From Romanomermis culicivorax (taxonomy: Eukaryota > Nematoda > Enoplea > Mermithida > Mermithidae), in contig CAWUHX010000023.1 of NCBI GenBank assembly GCA_963922205.1, positions 1,240,001-1,304,000 on the forward strand: DNA of 64,000 nt. Reading direction: 5' to 3'. The position numbers were made by a program, and so were the translations under genes. This document shows, one piece after another, positions 41,880 through 52,952 of this stretch (positions are counted from its first letter, which is position 1; each line of letters starts with the position of its first letter). The notes beneath the pieces are model-generated. The model was given only the letters and a program-made list of their open reading frames with translations. It did not search any database and was not told where the DNA came from.

Positions 41880-42900
41880 GAAGAGGAAACAAACTAGGAC
41901 GAAAACGATACGTTAGTGAAAGGAAGGAAAAATTAACAAGAGTTAAAACGGGGAAATATAAAAAACCGGATCCTGACTAATACAAAGAGATGATGAGGAA
42001 GAACTGGAATAAAACATCAGAATAGAAAATTGCATAAAATCCAAATAGACGCAAAAATCAAGTATATACATAGAAAAGATAATCAGAGAAACAAAACAGA
42101 GAAAAAGAATAAACCATGATAATAGTAATTCGTATAAATTGGAACAGCAGAGAGAAACAAAAGAAGAGAAAACGTAACAACATAAATAAGCGTCGTAATA
42201 TAAAATCTTATAGAATATAAATACGGTATACGGAAAACGGTACAAAAGAATCACAGAAACAAGGACGTGTCACGTGTCGCACGGCTGTACATCACCCCTT
42301 TGTAACTATTGCAACACTGGCTCAGTAGTTCAATGCTGCACTATAGTCACAGAGACCCGCGTTCGAATCCCGGTTGAGCATTATTTTTCGAACAGTGTTT
42401 GGCGATGGTTACGATGGCAACGCGTTTACCCATTTGCGTGTCAGACGGACAAAAAATTAAAAAAAAATCGTATAAAATTTCAGAAAACGAGAGGAGACAG
42501 TATACGAAAAAATTCGTAAAAACCTAAGAATAAAAAAAAGAAAGAAAAAAAGATAATTAAGGACGTAAATGAAGCATCAAAATATAGCATCGCATAAAAT
42601 ATCAATAGACGCAAAAATACACTATACAGAAAACGATACAAAAGAATCAGAGGAATAAAAAGGGACAAAAATGATAAGGAACAACAGGAATAAATCTTCG
42701 TAAACAAAAATCTGAAAAAAAACTCGAAAAGATGCATGCATGGAGACAGTATATAAAAAGCAGGAGAATAAGACGATAATGATCAACTACATAAGCATCC
42801 GAATTTGAAGTCGTATAAAACTGGAAAAGATAAAGAAAAGCATGAAGACTTAGAGATGAAACAAGAGGAAAATAATGATATAAAGCTCAAAAAGAGAAAA
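41880..42900. repeat. A-rich element with internal direct repeat
   Basis: Segments at about 42030-42240 and 42590-42660 share AGAAAATTGCATAAAAT-like sequence, ATAGACGCAAAAAT and ACGGTACAAAAGAATCA. GAGACAGTATA recurs at about 42495 and 42743. The SINE-like insertion lies between the copies. Composition resembles the A-rich aconitase introns. Confidence 0.45.
42312..42380 (+). repeat. tRNA-derived SINE head (degenerate tRNA-like sequence)
   Basis: TGGCTCAGTAGTTCAATGC matches an internal A box and GTTCGAATCCCGG a B box, about 40 bases apart. The acceptor stem does not pair and no clean anticodon arm forms, so it is not a working tRNA gene. A body with GATGGTTACGATGGCAACGCG follows, so it is most likely a SINE (about 42300-42470). 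Confidence 0.5.
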
Positions 42901-43046
42901 TCATAGGTGGAGCAGTAGAGTCAACATACAATATACTTGGCCCGCCAAAATCTGACTAACGCCCCCCCTCTAGAGCCCAAATGGTTATAGATAGAGACAT
43001 GAGGTTTCTTGCATAATATCCGCCATATGGGCAAACATAGGGGTGG

Positions 43047-43950
43047 TGTAACATACCTGCTAACGCAGTACTGTAAATATATAGCATACTGTATGTGATA
43101 GACATTTATTAAATATTATTTCATTTTCGTATTTTACCATCTCAAGGGTGTCTGGGATTCACACCCAAACATTCCTATAAAATTACGTGAAGTACTTTAT
43201 TTTGATCTGTTCACACCCCGGTAGCCCAATTAAGATGCCCCAATTAATTTGCACAAACGGCAGCTGGTCCCCTAGAACCTACACTAAACCACACATTTCA
43301 CCGCTACCGTAATCCCCCGTAAAAATCGTAAACAACACCTGCACACAGTAAAATACGTAAAAGCCCCACCAGACAGTAGTCTCAAGTGCAACGGTAGCGA
43401 CGGCCCCACATAACATGTGTATTCAGAGAAACAGATGCAGGAAGCATGCACAGAAGCACAAAGGTGTGGCTAAGCCCACCGTAGAAAGCAAGCAATACAC
43501 GAAAAGCATACCATACTAGAAAAGCGTTAAAGGGCGTGACTAAGTAAGCATGAAAAGCAAAGCAGGAAGCGACGATTGGCGGAAGAAGATGGACAGAAGC
43601 ACGACCTCCCGCGACGCCCAGGGAGTGGCCAAAAACGTCATATAAAAAGGGAAGCAAAGCCTGATTTTATCATTATTGGTCATTATTATTCGTAGTTTTA
43701 AATTCGTTTTTCGCGATCCTTTTATATTTGCAAGCGGCCATTTTTACGAAAGCATTCAAACCGAGGCCCGTTCGTTATTTGCAAGCGGAGTCTGCACTCT
43801 TTCGTATTGTCACCGACGTCTCAAAGCAGCCGTCGATTTGTATCGCATCGCCCCGTATTGTTGAATCACCCGTCTCCCCCGCACCCCGTTTCGTTGCCGT
43901 AACGTCCTTTTTGGTTAAAGTAAAGTGCTTCACAAAATCTGGTCATTACA
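43047..43950 (+). mobile_element. solo LTR, 904 bp, 4-bp TSD
   Basis: The unit begins TGTAACATACC and ends GGTCATTACA, giving inverted termini TGTAA/TTACA. GTGG is duplicated directly at 43043-43046 and 43951-43954. A TATAAAAAG box lies at 43641. No retroelement coding sequence adjoins, so it looks like the product of LTR-LTR recombination. Open frames inside it are not genes. Confidence 0.65.
43641..43649 (+). promoter_or_regulatory. TATA box of the solo LTR
   Basis: TATAAAAAG about 310 bp before the LTR 3' end, where the U3/R junction would be expected. Confidence 0.45.
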
Positions 43951-43954
43951 GTGG

Positions 43955-44819
43955 CAAAGGTCATATAATCAAATGGCGCTCGGTGGGGCGCCAGAAACAC
44001 GCAAAAAACGGTTTTCTAGGGCCCCTAGTTGCAGCAGGTTCCTCAATGCGTATGCTCCCCTAGACCTTGATACTTTCACCCGTGCATCTATCAAGTGTCC
44101 TCTCGAAATATTTTTTTTATTTTTTGAAAATATTGATTTGGTCAGGTTATATGTATGACCAAAGTTCCATAAAATCTCCTTCGCTTGGGTTCAAAAAAAT
44201 CATTTTTTGTGGAACGGATGTAGTATTATCTGATTATCCTGCATGTATAGTCTGTTTTTTTTTCAAATGCTTGCAACGCAAAAATGCTGAAGTAAGTACG
44301 CATGCAGAATTTCGTGCCGAGATAATATCGTTGTTGACTGTACGTCAGGAATCCATTAACCGGCGACTGTAAATCGTGGCAGAACTCTCAACTTGACTCG
44401 ATAACTCTTTTAAAAATAATTTCCGTCCGATGCGAGAAATATCCGAAAAAAATTTCGCGTGGCTAAAAGAATATTCGCTCCGCGCAGAAAAAGCTAAGCA
44501 AATGGCCAGCGCTGCGGTGCGATGCGCCAGATTTTGAGATTTGAACTTTCCAATCGACACCGATTGTGTCACGATCTTAATTCCCGAATAAATGAAAACC
44601 ATGTGCGAAAATTTTTTTCTTATTCCCAACTTTCTTTCCTAACAAATAGAATTCAATTACGTCAATAACTTCAATTACAGTTGTTTTTCCCCAGGATACA
44701 GTAGAGTGTGCACACGCCCGGTAATTGAACAAGCGATGTGTACTTCATTCCATCTTTTTTTGGTTACAAGCATTTAAGGAACAGACTATAAAATAAAGGT
44801 ATTTCCGTGGTCTTTTAAA
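43955..44819. other. spacer without recognisable gene
   Basis: Moderate-GC sequence with several short open frames on both strands. None shows a motif I know and none has convincing splice context. Confidence 0.3.
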
Positions 44820-45070
44820 AGATGAGGTTTCCGACTATTGGGAATTCAATGGATGCGGTCACTTTACACAAAAAAACCCCGGATGTTAACAAGCGTATTC
44901 TTGTTATTTTTTGATGCAATGAATTTTTGACGGCGGGTAATTGGTCACTTTACACAAAAAATTGTCCTATGTGTAAACAAATGTATTTCTGAGATTTTTT
45001 GAGCTGAGGGTTCTTGACTGTAATGAATTCAACAGATATGGTCAGTTAACATTCCATTTACAAGGTGTTT
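44820..45070. repeat. two-to-three-copy tandem repeat, about 100-bp period
   Basis: GAATTCAA.GGAT..GGTCACTTTACACAAAAAA-like units recur at about 44850, 44945 and 45030, with GTGTAAACAA/GTTAACAAG between them. Confidence 0.45.
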
Positions 45071-45654
45071 TACTGTGCAGTTTACACATATTTTACTTTT
45101 ACCCAAGGTGGGAATTTGTAGTTTAAGATTGTTTCTTTTTGTTTCTTTGATATGAAGATGGCCAAATTTAAAACTTTAATGTGCTTTTAAGAAAGTTTTA
45201 ATGCATGGCTGAGGCCCATTAAAAAGAGGTGGACTAGTTTATCATACTTGCTTGGCTAGTTGCCAAGCCAGAAAAAGAAGTGGACTAGATTTTTGAGAAC
45301 TTGGGTTAGAGTTGGAAAACATTCACTTTCATTATATTGAATTTTTGTTCTTTCTCATTAGAAAATGTTTCATGTCCGTGGAAAAAAATATTCTGCAGCT
45401 GAGTGCATAGCACACCTACCGACCATTGATGCACATAGAGTGGGGAGTAAACCCTTCCAGTGAGACTGTGGTTACACGTGGCTGGCCTCTGGAAAAACTC
45501 AATTAATTGGCTACCCCTGGACGTTTTCAAAATCTAAAAACACATTAAAAACAGGTTTTTTGACAAGAATTAGTAAAAATCGAAATATTTTTGGAAAATC
45601 CATTTTTTGCTTTTAAACTCTCCCTCTCGAAAATTGTTCCCATGCATTATTACG

Positions 45655-45840
45655 TTCAGCCACACGTGTGCAGCTCTGAAATTTGGGGAAGGGTGGTTAC
45701 AGAATGGGTGGATCCTTGTTTTTCGAGACAAAAATCCCAAAAAATTAACTAAAAATTTTTTCCAACAGGAAAAGATTTCCAATTTCAAAACTCTGGGTCC
45801 CCCAATATCACTGCCGCACATGTATGCTTCCAACCGCACT
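45655..45840. mobile_element. possible TACATGTA-type MITE remnant
   Basis: Left CACACGTGTGCAG and right CTGCCGCACATGTATG, with GGGGAAGGGTGG and GGGTCCCCC internal. Terminal repeats are only partly inverted and no target duplication is clear. Confidence 0.35.
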
Positions 45841-46429
45841 GAGCTTTGAGGAAAAAACCTGAAATTCAAAAATAAGGTTGATTTGAAACATTACCTTACA
45901 AGTATGGCATTTTCATTCGATAGGCGATCAAGGAGGAGTATAATATATTAAGATTGCGTGGCCTGAAGGAGATCAAGTTTGCCCATCACATTAACAGAGA
46001 TAGAGATGAGTAATCAGCGAATTGTGTTTCATATGTGGGTGCTTGATACAATTTTGTTTCATGTAAAATCTAACATGCATCCATCCAGAGACAAGTTTGG
46101 TGATGATAGTTGTGTCAAAGTAGCATGTGCATTGCTGAATCAAAAACTTTTGAATGACATTTTTGTATGATGTATCCTATTGCCCTGTTTGCAGGTATAG
46201 TGCGCAACAACTGTAACCAGGGCACATATCTACTAAAGGTTCAACCTCGAGCTCAAAGATAATCTCGAACAAAAAAGCAACCACCTCAGTTTAAGCAGTT
46301 GCACTAACATGTCAATGAAATCAATTGTTTGCTATAATTTCGATGTCTTCAGGATTATCCCCATCTCGAGCTGTTGGGTTGCACTATTTTCTTAATTTTT
46401 TTATTTCTAGACTGCAATTCTTGATCCTG

Positions 46430-46790
46430 GGCCTACACCTTAGTATTAGCATATCTTAAGCCTGGTGTGAGGATTGTTAGTTCTGCAAGAAAATAATCTT
46501 GACATCGTGATTACCTGAAACTGAGGATTAGTGCTTAACACTTTAAAAATCTTATGACCTGGGTACCTAGTTTTCACAGTACTCATGTTACCTAGGGATT
46601 TTGCATACCAGACCTGAGTACTATATCTAAGTACTTGAACATTGGAGTATATAAGTGTTTGACTCACATAATATCTTGTTGAAAATTCGGGTAAACAGGT
46701 CACCTGAATACCTAAATAGTACCTAGGTCGAAATTGACCTGGGTAGGTATACCCACATACCCAAAATACCTGGGTACTCAGTATGAAACA
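46430..46790. repeat. GGTACCTAGGT-type degenerate repeat
   Basis: Words such as GGGTACCTAG, TTACCTAGG, TACCTGGGTA and GGGTAGGTATACCC recur in both orientations over about 350 bp, suggesting a palindromic short element. Confidence 0.4.
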
Positions 46791-47499
46791 CGGCTGAGGA
46801 TATCAGCAATTTAATCATTATTCACAGATTGGGTTAGTGCAAGTAATCATTGAGTTTTTATAGTGCTTAAATGATGCCTTTTCAATCACAGGCACAAGCT
46901 GAAAAAAAACAAAATAACTATAACATGCCAGTCACTCACTGTTTTTCAGCTAGAGTTGGAGGCATATATTTGGATCACTGCCGACTTACAATGCTATATT
47001 GTCATTGGTTTAGCATTTCTCCACATTTGATTGAAGTTAACCATTAGCTTGCATATAATTTTCATCCAGAAAAATTTTTCTGTGGTTGATATAATGTTAT
47101 GGGGGGGGGGCAAAATGCACGAAGCTGCAGAATATACTTTTCCACAGACATGAAAAATTTTTTAATGACAAAGAATAAAAATCCAATATTACAAAAGTGG
47201 ATTTTGCAAACTTTAACTCAAGTTTTCAGAAATCTAGTTTAATCCTTTTTATAGCTAGGCAAAGCAAGTATTGGTTTGGCAAGAAAGAAATATCGATTTT
47301 TGATCATGTGTTATCAACGAACTTTTCCCTTAAGATCCAGCCAAATCAATTGAGTCATTAATTGTTTGTTTGGAAGAGAAAGCATATATTGTTTTCAAAA
47401 ATGGGGTCAGTCTTCAGTTTTCTCAGCATGTCCATTTTATTGATATATAGAACGTAGTGTTACCTTCCCAACCATATATGTCATTGCATTTTGCATGAG

Positions 47500-48475
47500 T
47501 TTGATTTGGGCAGATCTGGGGCTGAGGCAACAAGAAATATATGGGAAGCTTATGGTGAACCTGCTGTGTCCAAACATGTAGTCAAACAGTAGTTTGCAAT
47601 TTTCAGGAATGGCACCTGCAATATCAAAGATGAACCTCATAGTGGATGATCACATGAAGTACCAGAAGTAGACATTCAAGAACTGCTGGCCGTCGATCCA
47701 CAAGCAACCACTAGGGAAATAGCAGAAGTCCTCGCCATTACCCACACTACTATTGAAAATTGAATGAAGCGGATGAACAAGGTTCGTAAGCTCCAAGTAT
47801 GGGTGCCTCATAAGTTGAGTGATCATGCTATGCAACAGCATGTTATCATTTCCATGTCATTACTTTCATGAAGCAAAATCAAGCCTTTCCTTGATCAAAT
47901 CATCACTGGAGATAAGAAGTAGGTTGTGTATGTTAACATCATCTAGAGATGACAATGGGTCAACAAAGGCTCTTAATGAGCACAAGCGCCAAGGCCCAAT
48001 CTACACCCACACAAGATAATGTTATGGGTAAGTTGCTTAACCCAGGGAATCATCCACTTTTAGTTCCTTTTACGTGGTTTGACTATCACTGATAAAGTCT
48101 ATGAAGACCAGCTTCATCATGTACAAAATGCCCTGATTCAAAAGCAGCCTGCATTAGTTACTTTCACTCCATGACAATGCCCATCCACATACCACTGCCA
48201 TATTGTCCAGGCAAAAATCCAGGAATTAAATTGGGAGTTGTTACATCATCCACCATATTCACTAGACATTGCACCATCAGATTATTATTTGTTCCCATCA
48301 TTGCAGAACAGCCTTGTTGATATGGAATTTGAAAATGATGACCAGGTCGAAACATTCATCCAGAACTTTTCGGATTCATAGCCAGAAACCTTTTATTATG
48401 CAGGCACTGCAAAGCTACCTGCAAAATTGCAAGGTGTGATTGAAAGTAATAGGGCATATTCTGATGATTAATCAT
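47500..48475 (+). pseudogene. mariner transposase pseudogene
   Basis: Fragments match the mariner transposase in order: an N-terminal helix-turn-helix segment (ATTREIAEVLAITHTTIEN), WVPHKLSDHA, the first catalytic region ITGDKK (Asp codon at 47911), HDNAHPH (Asp at 48173), and YSLDIAPSDYYLFPSLQNSL (third Asp at 48280). The last two Asp are about 34 residues apart once a frameshift is allowed for. The end resembles AKLPAKLQGVIESN. Several in-frame stops (for example at PHSG* and IEN*) and at least one frameshift make it dead. I could not identify the inverted repeats. Confidence 0.85.
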
Positions 48476-48479
48476 GCTT

Positions 48480-49289
48480 CGTGCCAATGTAATAAAACTT
48501 CAAAAATAGAGTCGGATTTTTGACATTACTTTGTTGCCAACAGTATATATTCTCCTTTTTTCTTCCCTATGGGGACATAAAAATACTATGCCAAATAAAT
48601 GCACCTGCTCATCTAAACCCACTCCACAAATAAAGGCACTGTCATACTTCACCCCGATACCGCATGACCCATGCTGCACTGCTTTTTCTATTCACACTAA
48701 CAAATGGTGCCGCATGGCGCCTTGTCATACTTTGCCGAATGAGTGCCCCTTATTTTCTTTCAGGCTCTCTGAATAAAACTTTCTGGAAAAACTTGTGAGC
48801 AATTTTGCGTTTTATTGTTTTTGGAGCTGCTAATTGCATTTGGCTTACTGCCGAGACAACATCAAGCAGTAGAAATGTGTTTACACCTACTATGCATATT
48901 AATAATTTTTCCACTTTCATATTTTTATTGTAAATTTTGTAATCATGATGGAACCTATTGTCTCTTTTTGTGGAAATGCTTGTGAATAAAAAAGTGAAAA
49001 GTATAATATCAAAAAATATCAGAAAAGTATAATAAAATATATCATTTTATATTTCTATAATTTACTGAGTCTGCTCATCTGATCCTCACAATTTTTTCAC
49101 ACCAAAAATCCTATAGTAAATGGTTTGTGTAAACGACCTCGAGGTCACTCCATTTTTTGTCCATTTTTAATTTACAAACGTTTTATAAAAACGAACCATA
49201 CATATTTCCAGTCCTCCTGAAAATCTATTTCTAAAAAGGCCATTAATAATACCTCTGGGATAAAATTACAGGAAAAACTTCACTCTGAA
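48480..49289. other. spacer without recognisable content
   Basis: AT-rich sequence with no supported gene; the short frames here lack family signatures. Confidence 0.3.
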
Positions 49290-49349
49290 ATTTCCTGAGT
49301 GCATGGCCAAAACTTGTCAATCATGGATTTTTCAGAATGTTGGATGATT

Positions 49350-49660
49350 TTTTCCAAATGTAGCATACACGCACATAGAGGGGGTTTGAGGCAATTGACC
49401 CCCAAGGTGATTCGACCCACTGCAATGATTGAGAAGATGACTAATGAAAAAGTGATCAAGAGAGAAGAGAAAGTCATCATAGATGAAAATGATACCATAG
49501 TTAAATGATCTCACCAAACAAAGCATACTTGATTCAAAGAAGTAGCATTAAAACTATATAAAATGCTGTTCAAGCAAAAAATTTCACATATTTGGCTAAT
49601 ATAGGTTGAAAAATATCCTGCTTGGATGTTAGAAAAACATGCTGCTTGTACTGGCTGAGT
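49350..49660 (-). repeat. dispersed repeat, copy 2 (inverted relative to 26940-27220)
   Basis: Its reverse complement carries the TTCTAACATCCAAGCAGGATATT, TCAACCTATAT, TGTGAAATT and CTTCTCAATCATTG words of the aconitase-intron copy, in the same order. Orientation is opposite. Confidence 0.5.
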
Positions 49661-49699
49661 TCCCACGTAATTTATACATTGTGCATGTATTACTAGGAG

Positions 49700-52600
49700 G
49701 CTTGATAAAAACAATGCTCAAAAAGTGTCATAATTCACAATTCATGTAGAAAATATGATTGAACTACATATACAGATGTTATAGTGTGCATCAATATGTT
49801 ATAGCAACAATATATTATTGCTTTACAACACAGGAGTTGTTCAAAAATTTTGTTTGAGTTGAACTTTGAAATCAGTACCGCGCGGCGCGGCACCATTCCT
49901 TGTGGTGAAGTATGACAGGGCCTTAACAATGCTTTCTCAAGTAAATGTATCCATGCTAAAAGTCAAGACCTGTGACAAAATGTATTTTACATTGTACTCA
50001 TTGTTTGTAAACCTTTTGGCATATCGCTCTTGACATTTCTTAGTTTCTTATATTGTTGATCTGTAATCCTACCATGGAATCTTCAAGACGAAAGTCATTT
50101 TACACTGCTTTGAAAAATATAAAAGTACCCATTCAAATAAATGTACCCCTTGAATAACCGCACCCACAGCAGTACTTTTGAAATAATGAACACACAGGCT
50201 GTTCAATTGAAATAGTATAACACCTAGATTTTCAAATAACAATTTGTGGAGTGCTGCCATTTGGCCTAGTGACGAGGCCACACCAAAACTTTGGCGTGCA
50301 CATAAAATTTTGGAAACTTGACTTTAGCCACCACTGTAGAATGATTTGGAACATAATGTTCTTCTGTTGCAGCCACCGTTTTCAAGCGTATAATATAGCA
50401 TAGTACAGAAAGTATAGATTCCTGTTGCTATAATTATGCTTTGAGGATAAACCTAATGTTATATTTGAAATTATTTGAGGGGTTAAAGATCCATCGTGTC
50501 GTTACCTGTCCTAGTGCATGAGTCGGAAGAGAATGGAGAATTGGCAGGAAAGATAGCATGCTTACCTGAGAAGGATTAAAATTAAAGTACCTAAACCCAC
50601 AAATGATGACCCAAATTAGCAAAGCTTCAGTTTCCTAATTTGAAGCTAACTAAACTTATTTGAGAAGAGGAGATTTTTCTCCTATACAACTTTACCTGAT
50701 AAAAACACACTTACGAAACCCAAAGAAGACGATTGAGTAATGGCGACTAGTAAATAATACAAAATGGGCGTGGCTAAACATAAGTTTTGCCTGTGCTGGG
50801 AAATGACGAAAGGAGGGTACAGGGAAACCACAGACCAATACGAATAATACAAATGAAAAACTCATGTGCACACCTGCCAAATCCACTTCCTACAGTAAAC
50901 TGCCTGGAATAATCCATTACACTCGATCCGAATTGTACCAGCAGGCGCTTCTTCAAAAACGACAAACTATTACGAAATTGCACAGAAATTGGCAGGAACA
51001 CACTACAACACTAACACTGTTAAACAGTAGTCATTTCCTGAAGAAATTACAGAAATTTAGTGTTTCCTGATTCACAGTCGATAAAAATTTACTCAAACTC
51101 TGGCTGAATAAGGACAATCGGACCACAGTTGTAAATAAAACTTTACGATTTGGGACACAAATTTGTTCTTCTTGATCATGATGCTATAGAGCCTGAATTC
51201 AGCTGGACCCCAATTCACAAGTAACAGCAATGTAGCTATTCAAGCAGCCGATGCCACTGTATATAACAGGTGGCCCAAAATTTTCAGAAATGAAATAGTT
51301 TATCTTTTTCAGTTTTTTAGATTTTAATCTAGATGCTATATAAATGAACTAGGATTATTGTCGTATAGATCCTCGAAATATATTTGAAACGACTGCCACG
51401 TGTGTGCACACATAGGTTGAATCAAGGCTCTAATATGACATGCAATTCTGGCATGAGCAACTGTCTGTGTGCTACATGAGGTTTTAGCATGTGACATGTG
51501 TTTGTACACACCATTTACTTCAACTTGAGCCAAACACAATAACCCAATGAATTGAAATCTGGTGAAAACCTAGGCCGTTCTTCAATATTTGGTTTGAGGT
51601 TTGTGGGATGGTGCTAATTGTTGCTGGATGCACCAGCCCCATTGATTGTAGACATGTCAGGGTTACTGCAGGTGCATGTGTTCAACTTCCATTGTCAGTG
51701 CCCAGGTGGTGGACGTGGAAAGTTACGAAAAAAGAAAATTTACATAGATTTCTGATGCCACTGTTTTGCATGTTTTTGGTGATTTTTCACTATGTGTTTT
51801 GGTGTCGCTTATATACATTATTTGTTATTTTATTGTATTGGCGTCCTCATCTTTTCACCCAATACAAGGTCGACACGGTAATTGTTTGGTTTTGTGAGTG
51901 TAGGGGAGGCTTCAATAAGATTAGGATTGGAGACGAGAGTAGGATCTTGTGTATCAGAAGTCACAGCCTAGCAGATGCTGCCCTCGGTGCACAAGTTTAA
52001 CTACTTTTTATAATACCTTCTCTCAATTTATTAGGCCGTCACTTGAACACCATGCTTGACAAATTGACAAATACTTGACAAATACAAATTTGGCTTTCCA
52101 AACCCAGTCCAAGCCATGAAGTTTGGTAGTTGTTGAGCGGCTACCAATTGAGCCAGTTGAATGGCTCCACTAAGGTTCGTTACATACACACGCTGATTTT
52201 GGTTATTAAATTCTAGCTTCAGTTACAAATATTTTTTTTCATTAGAGAACAGGCTCTTTTTAACTGGTCATTTGTGAGCCACAGTAAGATTTGTTCACAT
52301 TTTCGTTTCCTCTTTTACGGGGCCGCAGCTGTAAGCAGCTGGGATTTATGACATTGGCATTCACGGCATAGTTGCACTGGAAACTTTGAGCTAAGAAGCT
52401 ATTTTCCTGACTGAAACAATATGATCCCGAACCTTAATTTTTTCTCCAGTGCCTCACGCATAGGCCTCTTGAGCGATCGGTCTGCTTATAGTTGAATTGA
52501 ATTCTCCACGGCGTGAGAAAAATTGTCTGAAAATTTTTGGATAACCTGTATTTGCCCATCAAAATTTTTTGGTGAATTCTTTTGAAGCAGGTATATTTTG

Positions 52601-52950
52601 ACTTCCAATATCGTAGTGTATATCATATTTTTATTTAAAACTACATTGTCGACCATTCGTTACGCATGTCGACCCTCTTTCAAAGGGCAGCTTATGATCT
52701 CTGCAGCATTTTTTCATTAATAGCACGAGGTAGTATTGATTTTAATGATGCAGTAAACTGCTTGCTCGATATTATACGGTTTCTGTGATTGTGGTAATAA
52801 ACAGCAGACCATTGCTGTGACAGGCAAAAGCTCTCACAGTCCATCGAGTGTTCCTAGGTAGATTTATCTCTTCTGTGTACAAAATTGCACCTTATGATTC
52901 TCGAAGAGCAGAGTCCCATTTTACGCCTGAGCACTGACACCCCTAGGGCA
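49700..52950. other. 3.2-kb spacer without recognisable genes
   Basis: I examined both strands for conserved motifs and found none. Short open frames (60-130 codons) are present, including a 130-codon + strand frame at 51608-52000, but without recognisable domains, splice context or unusual composition. Confidence 0.3.
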
Positions 52951-52952
52951 TT

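Noticed and set aside
42312..42380. Functional tRNA gene
   Set aside because: Acceptor arms do not pair and no proper anticodon stem forms.
43376..44063. Overlapping frames of 90-110 codons (both strands) as genes
   Set aside because: They overlap the solo LTR and lack domains or splice context.
51608..52000. 130-codon + strand frame as a gene
   Set aside because: No recognisable domain, mixed Cys/Trp-rich composition and no supporting splice or promoter context.
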